Origin: Lonicera japonica
Lineage: Eukaryota > Streptophyta > Magnoliopsida > Dipsacales > Caprifoliaceae
Length of the DNA stretch: 64,000 bases
Direction of reading: 5' to 3'
Assembly (NCBI GenBank): GCA_021464415.1
Contig: CM038467.1
Location: 13,409,411 to 13,473,410 of the forward strand
Both the position numbers and the translations under genes were made by a program. Numbering within the stretch: position 1 is the stretch's first letter; every line of letters starts with the position of its first letter. The notes under the pieces are model-generated. The model saw only the letters and a list, made by a program, of their open reading frames with translations, did not search any database and had not been told where the DNA came from. Positions 24,613 through 35,359 of the stretch are shown in pieces.

Positions 24613-26150
24613 TCCTTCATGAAAATTGCAATCAGTAATGGACAAGTAAGGAAAAATGAAACAAGATTAAACACAATGAGACAAATGATAATGAAAAAGG
24701 AAAGCTTGTTATTCGAAAGGAATAGGAAGGACCCAACAAAGCGAATAAAAACATCCGCAAACTAGGAAATGTACCGTCTACGTAGCAGAACATTAGAACC
24801 TAGCTTATCATAAATGTTTGCCAATATAGTAGATATAAATATCATTACAATCAAGGAAAGAACTTCAAGTATCAAACTCATCTTATATATAAGTAGATGG
24901 CACAAGAAAAATTCTTCAATCTCTTCTAAGGCTCTGGTCTTGTACTCTTGTTTTCTATTTCTAGTAGGATTTAATATTCTTGCTAAAAAATGAATCACAG
25001 ATGCGGGTGCCGGACACGGTGCAACCCAATGCAGGATTAAAAAAAATCTAAAAAATAATAATAAATAGAATATAATATGGTGCTCCAGGAAACATAATAT
25101 ATTCTATTATCCCTTATTGAATCTAGTATTCTGATACCTCTTTTGCCTTTAACTTGGACATTTGTGCATCTCTCTCAAACTTCCAAACGAACAACAATAT
25201 TTCTATCCTAGTTACAAATTTGCTTATAGATGTTAAAAGTTGGTTTGAAAACTACCATGAATTCTATGAGAATAGACAGTGATCCGTAATTATATTTAAT
25301 CAAAAAGTTCGATACGCCATATGTGAAGATCAAGGAAGAATCGGGCGAGAATTGGAGTCTACTTCGGGTGCAATTCTGCGTCTACCCTTTCAAAGAAATT
25401 GATCTACGTAGTTGCTTACACCAAGCATACAGTCAGTGGGAACTTTGAGGTGCTTCAACTAAAGAAAAAAACTTGAATTCACACACACACAAAAAAGGCA
25501 TAATAAAAATTGTTAATAACTAAGTTCTTCGCATTTACGTTAAACTTTGGAAAAAAAAATTTAACTCTTCTGAGTTTGTAAATTTTATCAGCCACCACAC
25601 CAAATAAAAGTTGCACAATAAAATGAAGTCATCAAACCAGGGAGCTAGACATAAAAGAGTACTACTGTATTCGCCAACTAAAGTGCAATGTAAGTCTTAA
25701 CATCCACTAAGACTGAGGAGAGTGAGCACACTATATACAGAAAAAAGCTATCTAGTTTTTCAAAAACCGATTCTAGGGTTTATATAATGACTAGATTCCC
25801 AAATCTCCCCTCCGTTAACGGCTTCTAGTTTCAATGCAGGTACATCTACACTTCACAATAAAAAGGGAAAATAACACATCCATAACAAAAAAGAGAGAGA
25901 GACAAACAGTCGTACTTACATATGTGTGCGAGGGAGGGAGGGAGGGAGGGAGCTCTCGCGTATATCGCGTCAGCGCTGCGAAGGCGAAGAGGATAGAGAA
26001 GGAGGTTCAGACAGAGATCGAAAATAATTAACAAAATAACAGAGATTAGCAGAGACAGAGAGAAGTGATAGATGGAGCGACTTCTTGGGTTACGGGTGGG
26101 GAAAGTGCAGCGAGCGAAACCCCCTCCGTACTGTCGCAGCAGTAGTAATA
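24613..26150 (-). promoter_or_regulatory. HDA15 first intron and probable 5' untranslated exon
   Basis: Reading the minus strand from about 26140 to 25914 gives a CT-rich, relatively GC-rich leader-like stretch that ends in a good donor (CATATGTAAGT, about 25914-25924). The sequence from there to 24613 would be the first intron. No convincing extra coding exon was seen. The transcription start is inferred only from composition. Confidence 0.5.
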
Positions 26151-27283
26151 AAATTTACTTTTTGGGGGAAGAAATCTGGGGGACACGACTCTTGAGTTGA
26201 GTGTATAATTTTACCCCCCCTTCTCCTCCTCCTCCTGTCTATTATGTGCAGACGGGGTCTGAGTCAAATAGTAGCTCGTTTAAAATTTATTAATTCTCTA
26301 TAAACTTTCGATTGGTAATTATATTATATAATATTAAAAGATAATTATTATTATTGTGACAGGACGTTATGCAAATCCGACATTGATCCAATTCCAAGAA
26401 AATAATCACCCCAAATTTGTGTTCGTTAAAGTTGAGTGAGATTAAAAAACACTAGAAGAGTTTTTTTTGTCATTCCTATTTAAATCTTAAATTTCCTCAC
26501 ATTGTCCTTTTGTTTTCACTTTTTTGTATACAGTTATTTTGCTGGAATTAAATTATCGGTAACAAGGGATCAAAGATTGATTAATTTCGTTGTAAAATTG
26601 AACTGTGTACTTAATTTTGGATTTAGGATTGGTAACGTTGTTTGTTAAGATCAAACTTTATAGATTTTTACGAGCATAAAGAATTTATCAATACTTTATA
26701 GGTCATTGGCCATGGAGAATCAAATTTTAAGCCTAATATGTTTTAGCAATAATTATATATATGGTGACACGTCAATGTATTTTAAGCCTCATTTCTCAAT
26801 TAAAGGAGTTTACATATATAATATTGAAATAACAAATTCTTGTTATTGCACTTTTTTATTTGGTGTTTTCTAATGTGCAAAATTGTCTCGCATTTTTAGT
26901 TATACTTTTTGCTTGTACGTATTTTACGATGATAAATTTTAATTATATTTCATTTTTTATGTTTGTAAAAAGTGTATACACGTGTGAATACAATATTACA
27001 TGAAAAATGGAGATTCAATATAAATTATAACATATCGACATGTTATTCACTAACTAAAAACATGAAATATAATTTAAACGTGTTAACAAACTATTTGTTG
27101 ATAATATAAATTTTTATTGTCTGCATATTTATATTTTTATCTTTATATTTATAAATTTTTATAGTCTACATAGTTATATTTTTATCGTTATCTTTATATT
27201 AATGAATACTCGTAAGGCGTGTGAGCTATTAATCTGCCCACTTTTATTCACTAAAAATGTTACGCACGTCAACATATCACTCA
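26151..27283. other. intergenic, HDA15 upstream region
   Basis: AT-rich DNA between the HDA15 leader and the left end of the Harbinger element. No gene or clear repeat structure is seen. The proximal HDA15 promoter should be at the left end of this interval. Confidence 0.55.
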
Positions 27284-27409
27284 TAAGAGCATTTGTATCG
27301 GGTAGGGTAAATTAATAAATTTACCCTACCCCGTTCACACCGGATAGAAAGGAAGGTTAAAATTTTGGCAGGTAGGGTACCGACTGGCCAAATTTACCAT
27401 TTCGCTAAT

Positions 27410-27532
27410 TTTTAGTCATACGAATTTGGGAGAGTCGTACGAATGATACGAATTTAGCACACTCGTATAAAAAAAAATTGAATCATACGAATATGTGTCA
27501 CTCGTATGAGTCATACGAGTGTGTCAAATTCG
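27410..27532. repeat. left subterminal CATACGA repeat array of the Harbinger element
   Basis: CATACGAATT, GTACGAATGATACGAATT, CATACGAGTGTGTC and AATTCGTATGAC words are packed in both orientations. The same words recur at 35100-35258. In PIF/Harbinger elements subterminal repeats serve as transposase or ORF1 binding sites; that role here is inferred. Confidence 0.8.
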
Positions 27533-27851
27533 TATGACCCATTAATTATTATTTTTTAATTTTTTTTTTTCATATTACCGTTGCTAGCTTTGGATGATGT
27601 TAAAGTTAAAGTTAACTTTTTAACTTTAGGGGGTGAAATTGTAAATAAGTTATTAAAGTGTCTATTTTAAACCAATTATTGTTTTTGTATTATTTAAGTG
27701 CCAAATTTTTTTATCTATAAAATCAAGTCTTGCACACCATTTTTTTCCTCACTTGTTTGCAACATTTCTCCCAGTAGTAGAATAAAAAAAAAGAGGTGAG
27801 GGAAAAAAAACAAAGTTAGATAGAACTTTGTAAATTTAGTACAAGTGCAAA

Positions 27852-28861
27852 ATGGCAAATCGTGTGCGTGGAACAAATATGTCTCCACGTGAAGATGAAG
27901 CATTATGCCGATCATATATTACTGTAAGTACAAATGCTATAGTTGGAAGTTCTCAAACAATTGATAGATTTTGGGATGCTATTGCAATTGAATATCACAA
28001 ACAACCTAGGATTGTTTATGAAAGACCCTCAGGATCTCTCCAGTCACGCTTCTCTTATATTAATAAAGTTGTTGTGTTGTATGTTGAAAAACTTTCACAT
28101 GCTATGCAACATCAAGCTAGTGGAATAAATAAAATGGATGTGGTAAGCAATTTTTTTGTATTATATATATACATAATTATATATATAAATAAACTATAGT
28201 TTAATTTAGTTCATTTAATTAATTCATTTTTTTAATTGCAACGCATATTAATATGGCACGACAAGCTTACCTGTCACAGAAGGGTAAACAATTTATATTT
28301 GATCGATGTTACCAAATTCTGAAGCATCACAAAAAGTATGATTTGTCGACAACGTCTCAAAATACTCAACATTCGCGATTTGGTCATGAACATGGTGGGT
28401 CATCATCTATAAACTTATGTGATGGTTCATCCCTTATTGATATTGAATCGCCGGGCGATCGACCGATAAGGAGGAAGGCTGAAAAGCTTGCAAAAAAAAA
28501 AAAACATGCGGAAGCACTTGCTACTGCACAAGCATCCCTTAAAAAGGCCGAGAAGATTGATGCAGAAAATTTATTTTATACAAAGGAAGCCCATGAGTCT
28601 AGAATTCGAGTTGAGGATCACATAAGTCAATTTGTTGCTTTTCGAAAACGCGATGATTAAAGAGCTGCTCGTGAAGAAAAAAGGAAGATTCGAATGGAAG
28701 AGAGTCAACAGAGATTGGAGGACGATTCAATTATGAGCATGGACACTACCCACATGAATGAACAACAACTTCAGAACCACAACTGGAGAATGAATGGAAT
28801 TACAATGAGGAGACAACAACAATCACAAAATTCACAAAACATTCCTTTGGATCATTTTTAG
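27852..28861 (+). pseudogene. Harbinger ORF1, Myb/SANT-like DNA-binding protein (broken)
   Basis: Exon 1 (27852-28142) begins MANRVRGTNMSPREDEALC, a Myb/SANT-like start typical of Harbinger ORF1, and ends at a good donor GTAAGC. The downstream part begins NMARQAYLSQKG near 28250 and continues through an acidic and Lys-rich region (RRKAEKLAKKKKHAEA) with NAM-associated character. It breaks at a stop codon 28658-28660, and the same frame then runs on to 28861. At the expected acceptor (about 28238-28242) I read TTGCAACG with no AG, a second likely lesion. In this superfamily ORF1 binds transposon ends and helps the transposase enter the nucleus. The gene faces the transposase tail to tail. Confidence 0.85.
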
Positions 28862-29194
28862 TATTTACCTTTTTTTTCTATTGTTATGTTAATGTTATCA
28901 CGTGTACGCAATTTTCATATTTTGTAATGCAATTTAAATTTTCACTTAAATTGTGAATTTATATTTTAACATTTTCAGAGAAATATGTCTATATTTTTTT
29001 AAAGTAAGAAATTATTATGATCTAAAATAAAATGTAATAAAATCACACTGAAGTACTATAATGTAAATTGATAAAAGAAACGATACATTTAATTATATAA
29101 AATTAAATGACGACATACTAATATAATAAATAATTAGTACAAATCATTACATACTACTTAATATATTAAACACAATTAACTTATATAATATAAA

Positions 29195-30487
29195 TTAGTC
29201 ACTTCCATTGTTAGAAATAGCCCAAATGTGTTCAACCAAATAATTTCTAAGTCGATTGTGCATATCTCGATCATTCATTTGAACCTCGCGAGCGAGATAA
29301 TCTTGAAATGTTTGTGATGGGTCTCGCTCTAGTTCTGCATCTAGGGCAATCTGATCATAATCACAATTCCAAGTAGAGTCCCGTCCCTCGTTTTTAATTA
29401 TCATATTGTGTAATAGTATACAACATTGCATAACCGTAGACAGTGCTTTATCATTCCACAACTTTGCAGGTTCGCGAATGAAAGTAAAGCGCGCCTGGAG
29501 AATTCCAAATGCGCGTTCGACATCTTTTTTTACACTTTCTTGTTTTTTTGCAAATAACTTTTGCTTTAAATTTGTTAGATTTTAAAAACTTTTAACAAGT
29601 GTAGCATATTTAGGATATATGCCATCGGCTAAGTAATAGCCCATGGTATATTGGTTGCCATTTATTTCAAAATTACACGGGGGTGTACGACCGTGTAGAA
29701 GATCGTCGAAAATATTTGATCTAGCTAACACATTTAAATCATTGTTACTGCCAGGCATACCAAAGAATGACCTCCATATCCACGTATCATATGATGCAAC
29801 CGCCTCTAAAATTATTGTTGGTGCATGACAATGACCCCTATATGATCCATGCCAAGCAGTAGGACAATTTTTTCACTTCCAATGCATACAATCTATACTT
29901 CCAAGCATTCCAGGAAATCCTCGTGCTGCGTTCTCCGCTGAAAGACGTTGTACATCTGTAGACGTGGGTGGTCGGCCATACTGTTCCCCAAATAGTGTTA
30001 CAATTGCTTTGCAAAATTTTTTAAAATAAGTTAAACCAGTTGTTTCAGACATGGCTAAGTACTCACCCCATATATCTGCACTTGCCCCATACGCAAGATA
30101 ACGCAAAGCAGTTGTCATTTTTTGGTGTCTTGTAAGACTTGGCCAACCAAAACCATTTAACTTTTCAACAAAATAATCATCGTAATCGCATACAGTATTT
30201 AAAATACGATTAAAAAGAGGTCGAGACATACGAAAACGCCTGCGAAAAATTTGCGCAGGGTAAGTAGCTGTATCGGAAAAATATTCGGCCCATAATCGTC
30301 TACCAGCATCTTCGCGTGCTTGATATATTGTACCGCGTATTGTAACTTCCTTGTTCTGAAGATATTGAATTCTTTCAATTGCCTTGTTCTTTTTTCGCCG
30401 ATTTGCTTCAATATGATTGTTATTTTCATCATCAAATATGGAATAATATTGACTAATTAAATTTTCTTCTTCAAAACTGTCACTCAT
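29195..30487 (-). pseudogene. PIF/Harbinger DDE transposase, two in-frame stops
   Basis: One continuous frame of 430 sense or stop codons starts MSDSFEEENLISQYY. It contains the HARBI1-like DDE_Tnp_4 core. The first Asp is in MLGSIDCMHWK, the second in GMPGSNNDLNVL, and the Glu in KKDVERAFGILQARF, so all three catalytic positions survive. LRYLAYGASADIWGEYL and QCCILLHNMIIKNEGRD flank the core as in plant PIF transposases. Two nonsense codons interrupt it: TGA at 29873-29875, where relatives have Trp, and TAA at 29582-29584. Apart from these the frame is intact, so decay looks recent. The enzyme would cut and paste the element at TWA targets. Confidence 0.93.
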
Positions 30488-30809
30488 TTTGTGTGAATTT
30501 TTTGAAGAAAATAAATTTATCCATCTCTCTCGTGCTCCCCATGTATTTATAGTCCATAATCAACAATTAATATTTGATATAGTTGTTGTCAAGTCTATGA
30601 AATACGAGTAATAAATAAATAGATATGTCATTTATTGGAGATCTTGACATTTTTAATAGTTGCAGAGAAAATGGAACTTACTAAATATATAAGTATACGT
30701 ACATACTTATATATTTATATATATATATATATGTACTACTTAGTACTATTACAATAGTACTATATAATACTTGAAAAGTGCAAGAAATCCACAATCCTAG
30801 CACATCTTT

Positions 30810-30960
30810 GAGGGATTTACGGAGTAGGCCTTCAGAGTTTGAGGGATTTACGGAGTAGGCCTTCAGAGTTTGAGGAATTTACGGAATAGGCCTGCAACCT
30901 TCCATATATATACCCAATAGGCCTGCATAGTTTTGGATATTTACGTAATAGGCCTGCAGT
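30810..30960 (+). repeat. 31-bp tandem repeats upstream of the transposase
   Basis: A 31-base unit with GAGGGATTTACGGAGTAGGC repeats at 30810, 30841 and, diverged, 30872. Shorter ATAGGCCTGCA copies follow to about 30960. It lies between the divergently transcribed transposase and the unknown gene, so it could be promoter sequence for either. Confidence 0.88.
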
Positions 30961-31234
30961 TTTATGTCTTCATCCATATGTATATATATGTATATATATA
31001 TATATTATTCTACTTTATGTTTTTCCAAAGTTCATGAGTGCTCACTTTTCTTCTTTACATTAAAGTGTTCTTTTCTTTAATAATTTTAATATAATTGACT
31101 TATATCTATACAAAGGAGACAAACAAGTATTTATATTAAAAATTATTTTATAATAATTTTTAATTTAAAAGAACTAAATTTATTTTTTCTTATAAATACA
31201 ATAGATGTGTTGAAAATATTATTTCATATTGCCA

Positions 31235-31738
31235 ATGGCTTATTCATCTAGACGATCAATCCGGCGTGCCCTATTCCAAAATTTAAATAAATTTTCAACC
31301 CCTGGCCATATAAATTTGTGCTTGGAACATGTTACTCATTCTGGTACATGGTGTGATCGGGATAATAACCAGACATGGGTGAAAATGGCCAAAATATTCA
31401 ACACAACTCCTAGGTCGGATGGTTGTACGTATATAGACACAATAACTCCTGAGGAACTTAAATCGATTTGGATGAAGGTGGAAGAGGCGGTAAATAAATA
31501 TTATTGTTTCTTTGAAGAAAAAAAAGAAGCAACAGGTGGAATGAAAGAGTACTGGGAGTTGGTAATGTTATTTTTCCCATATTTTCAAACTATGGCTTTT
31601 TATATAATATTGCACTAATACTGTATCAATTTAAATATGCAGAGAAAATATGCGAACGCACGTTATCTCTATTCCGAAGGAGAAGAATTCGCATACGCAC
31701 CACATTGGATTTATCTTAAGTATGGCGTTACCATATAA
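31235..31738 (+). CDS. unknown 140-aa protein carried by the Harbinger element
   Basis: Exon 1 (31235-31561) and exon 2 (31643-31738) join in phase across a GT-AG intron (donor GTAATG, acceptor AAATATGCAG) to give 140 residues with no lesion. It begins MAYSSRRSIRRALFQNLNKF and has a central HSGTWCDRDNNQTW, then an EELKSIWMKVEEAVNKYY helix-like stretch. I do not recognise a family. The basic N-terminus and Trp-containing middle would allow nucleic-acid binding, but this is speculation. It is transcribed away from the transposase and faces the plant mobile domain gene. The start chosen is the first ATG of the frame. It is the only apparently intact gene inside the transposon. Confidence 0.65.
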
Positions 31739-31799
31739 CAATATGGTTGTAAACCGTTATTACAGTTTCAATTATTGTAATATGCTTTGTAATTTAAAA

Positions 31800-32060
31800 T
31801 ATGCAACGGTATATTATTTTAAATAATTGTAATGATATTATTTTAAATAAATCTAATGATATTATTTTAAATAATTGTAATGATATTACATTAAATAAAT
31901 GTAATGATATTAAAAAATAATTACCTCGTAATGATATTACATTAAATAATTGTTTATGATATTATTTTACATAATTGTAATGATATTATTTTACATAATT
32001 GTAATGATATTATAATTGCCCAAATTTGTAATGATAAATAATTGTAATGATATTAACTTT
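31800..32060. repeat. AT-rich minisatellite, about 24-bp unit
   Basis: About ten copies of a unit containing TAATGATATTATTTTAAATA occur, some with ACATT in place of ATTTT. They fill the space between the 3' ends of the unknown gene and the plant mobile domain gene. Confidence 0.88.
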
Positions 32061-32154
32061 AAATAAAATTTATATTCATGAAAAACAATTACAAATATTA
32101 CAACATGTACACAATAAAATACATATTACATGTTTACAATTCATCCAAAGTAGG

Positions 32155-34460
32155 TCAACTAAATTGCGCATTTAATCCAGAGGAAGAACTAAATTGACCA
32201 AACCCGAACTCGGCACTTGAATAGCTTAGACCAGATGAACTAGCATATCCAGCGAACCCTACATTTTCAGTAAAATGTGGATTTGATGCATTTAATCCGT
32301 CCATCGAAGGTCTGTATACATTATCACCATAACTCATAGCAGAAGCACCATTTAAGCGATTGATTTCAGCATTTAATCTTGCATTTTCTTGTTGGACCTC
32401 TCGCATCATAAGATCTCTAGATTGAAGCTCTACTGCGAAATTCATAGTCTCCTGAAAACACGCTTTGCGCACCTCTTTTCCATAATGCATTGCCTCACCA
32501 TACATGACTCTCCATTCATCTATTGTATGAGTATGCATAGGAGGAAGATTATCTATCGTAGTAGGTCGTTCAATCTCTACCACGTTTGTTCCTGCATCAA
32601 AGGTGGCAACCCTATAATTTGAATATACATTGGAAGATTGAGTGTTAGACGAGGAGGACGGTCGGCTGAGATAAAAAGTATTTGGCTCTGGTGGAATAGA
32701 TGGGAGAGTTACGTCCGTGCCTAATACGGTCGTTGTACCAATTGCATCTGTATTTGTATAACGCATAAGAGGAGGTATAAGTCTGACACCAGATACTTGT
32801 GCCCAATATTGATCATATTTCTTTTGGGATACTTCAACATAAAATTGATCAATTGAGGGCCAGTTAACTTCTCTAACATGATAAAGGTAAATGTCACGAG
32901 AGATGTAACTTAATTCCTCTGGAGGGTTATCCGGAATGGCTATAACCTTGCGTAATTGTCTCACGCAACGTTTTCCCAAATACCATATACCACTGTTAAG
33001 AGGATCTAACAACAAATGACTATGCATAGAGATACCATAAGCTAATTGTAATTGATGCTCATCAAGTAATTGTGATGTTAAATATGGCTGCCAAATTATG
33101 GAGTCGGGGGACCGCAATTCTTTTTGTTGTTGGGCTGATGGAAAATTGTGCATAATTAGCCCGCAGAGTCTTTCTCTATTTGTCTTAACCCAGCGATGGA
33201 TCCGAGGCCAAGTGTCAACATTTTTTACTTTCAATTGCGGACATGAAGTATACAAATACTCGTACATGACGTACTGCAAAAAAAAAAGTTATTATATTAA
33301 TAATAATTAATAACAAAAAATATATATTAAAAATAATGAAAAGTAATAATATAAATTAAGATATTTTCATACCTCAATAAATTGCCAAAAACAATTAACA
33401 CTTTTAGTTCGTTTTCGGCCCGCTAATGGAACAATGGCGTCTAATCCGTAATATACACGTGCAAGAATTGCAGAACCCCAATCATAGATTCCAATATTTT
33501 GTATGTCCTCAACAAGGGAGAGCATATCGAATGGAATGTAATGTGCTCCATTTGGAAAAAAAACAGAACCAATCACAAAAAAACAAAAAACTCTAGCTAT
33601 AATATGTGGCGCAGTATTTACAAGAATCATCTCATTCATTAAATATTCCTTAACACACTTCACTGGCAATGTGTTTGTTTTACATTTGTCAACCAGTGAT
33701 GGCATGCCAGGAAAATAATTAGCAATAACTTCTGTAGGGACCATGTAGTTTTGCTCATTGAATTGGGATACTGGTGGTCCAATTCCAGAAGATATACCTA
33801 CAATTAAAAAAAGTATTAAAAATAAATTATAGTTAATAAATAAAGCTTATAAAAATAAAGACTGTGATTACCTGTTACAAATGTAAAGTCAAATGGAGTA
33901 ATACCCACTTCGACTATAGGAAAGTGAAAAGTGTGAGTTTTATTTGACCACCGTTGTATGATTGAAGCTATAATTTTGTGGCCTGATTTAGGTATCTCGA
34001 TTTGCCAAAGTTGAGACCAACCAGTTAGATCAATAATGCGTTTAATTTCAGGGTAATTTATAATAACTTTGCGATAATTTTTACTTGCGCCCGCTCAATT
34101 ACCGCGTAAGTCGTATATATTACCTTGTGCATTATAATCAGCAATATTATTAGGAACAAAATTTGCTAACCGAGTGTACTGTTTTGTAATACGTTCGCCA
34201 GTATTATCATCCACAACTTGAAGTGTGTACACGACATTTTCAACTTCGGTTTGCTCAATAATGTTCCTTGATGTCTCAGCGGAACTTGCTCTACCAGGTG
34301 TTATTGGCGACTCTATCCTCATACGTAATGAACCGCCTCCACCAGTACTTGCTCTAGGAGGGTCACACCTTTCTGTAGGTGTAGACGTAGACGCAAACGC
34401 TCTATTTTTCTTACTTCGATTGGTTGTTTTATTACCAAACATTCGACGAACAACATCCAT
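32155..34460 (-). pseudogene. plant mobile domain (PMD) gene, one nonsense codon
   Basis: Exons 33872-34460, 33373-33797 and 32155-33273 join in phase to 711 codons. After a Ser/Arg-rich N-terminus, residues from about 125 read GASKNYRKV, then IIQRWSNKTHTFHFPIVEVG and ITPFDFTFVTG. This is the PMD signature of a Trp-x-n-Thr-His-Thr-Phe-His core. It is followed by CVKEYLMNEM, a hydrophobic ARVFCFFVIGSVFFPNG segment and YDWGSAILARVYYGLDAI. The C-terminal third is Ser/Asn-rich with a short heptad-like EVQQENARLNAEINRL. A TGA at 34095-34097 (codon 122) truncates it before the domain; readthrough of that one codon restores the frame. Host PMD proteins (MAIN/MAIL) act in genome stability and silencing, and PMD domains are known from transposons. 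The role inside this element is unknown. Confidence 0.8.
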
Positions 34461-35099
34461 TATAATTTCTGTGAAAAAAAATTGACTATAAGAACAATTT
34501 AAAAAATACAATACTTAGAGAAAGAAATAAAAATTTTAAAACACTTACATGAAAATTTGAAGAAATCTTAGAATGGGAATGATCTTAAATTAAACAGAAG
34601 TGGAGTAATGCTGAGAATGAGAAGATGTAATTTTCTTTCTGGTTTATGCTACGAATGCATGTAAATGCCTTAAGCAATTTGTTTCATTTTAAATACACAA
34701 ATGACACAAAAGACATCAAAGCCTACGGATGGGGCATAATCATGGTCTAAAGAAAAAAAGACTTTCAAAAACACAATCATTTCACATTTGAATAATGATT
34801 TGTCAAAAGAATAATCATAATAATTTTCAAGAAAATATAATGGTATCTTGCAAGACATAATAAATAGATATTGAAATAATTTTTAAAGCAAGCTGTCATT
34901 TTTTGGAACTTTTTGCAATTGAAATTAGAACTTAGTTTAATTCTTTAATGTTTAATACAAATCATATAAATTTATTTTGTGTTTTAAACATGGGTTATTT
35001 GAGTTATAGAATTATTGATGCAAAAATATAATTAAGAGAAAACATGGACCAAACGGTGTATAACCAAAAGAGTTAAAAAAAAAAAACCCCTCAAATTGC

Positions 35100-35258
35100 C
35101 ATACGAATTTGCCATCATCGTATGAACCATACGAGTGTGCCAAATTTGTATGGCTCATACGATTTTGCCACATTCGTATGGCCTAGTTTGGTTTTTTTTT
35201 TTTTTTTTTTTTTTACATCAACTGATACGATAATGCTTCATTCGTATAATTTTTTTTT
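35100..35258. repeat. right subterminal CATACGA repeat array of the Harbinger element
   Basis: CATACGAATTTGCC, ATCGTATGAACC, CATACGAGTGTGCC and GGCTCATACGA words occur in both orientations, matching the left array at 27410-27532. A T-homopolymer and TTCGTAT copies follow. Confidence 0.8.
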
Positions 35259-35359
35259 TACTGTTTTTTTTATCCTTCTCGCTGTGAACTGTTTCAAAAG
35301 TTAATAAAATGTATAGTAAATTTAGCCTAAATATTTTCATTACGCTGCGGATGCTCTAA

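Larger units (their letters stand above)
27287..35356. mobile_element. 8.07-kb PIF/Harbinger-type DNA transposon with extra genes
   Basis: The outer ends are GAGCATTTGTATCGG on the left and, read inward from the right, GAGCATCCGCAGCG. Both are bordered by TAA (27284-27286, 35357-35359), the 3-base duplication expected of PIF/Harbinger. Subterminal arrays of CATACGAATT and CATACGAGTGTG words occur at both ends (27410-27532 and 35100-35258) and nowhere else I noticed, which ties the two ends to one element. Inside are a Myb-like ORF1 (+), a DDE transposase (-), a small unknown gene (+) and a plant mobile domain gene (-), arranged as two tail-to-tail pairs. Autonomous Harbingers usually carry only the first two. 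Three of the four genes carry inactivating changes, so this copy is probably not self-mobile. A composite of two nested elements remains possible. Confidence 0.85.

Noticed and set aside
25929..25951. GAGGGAGGGAGG-type run read as a possible special regulatory site
   Set aside because: It is a simple repeat within the probable HDA15 leader; no specific site can be claimed.
34225..34485. 86-codon plus-strand frame in the PMD first exon
   Set aside because: Antisense shadow of the minus-strand PMD exon.
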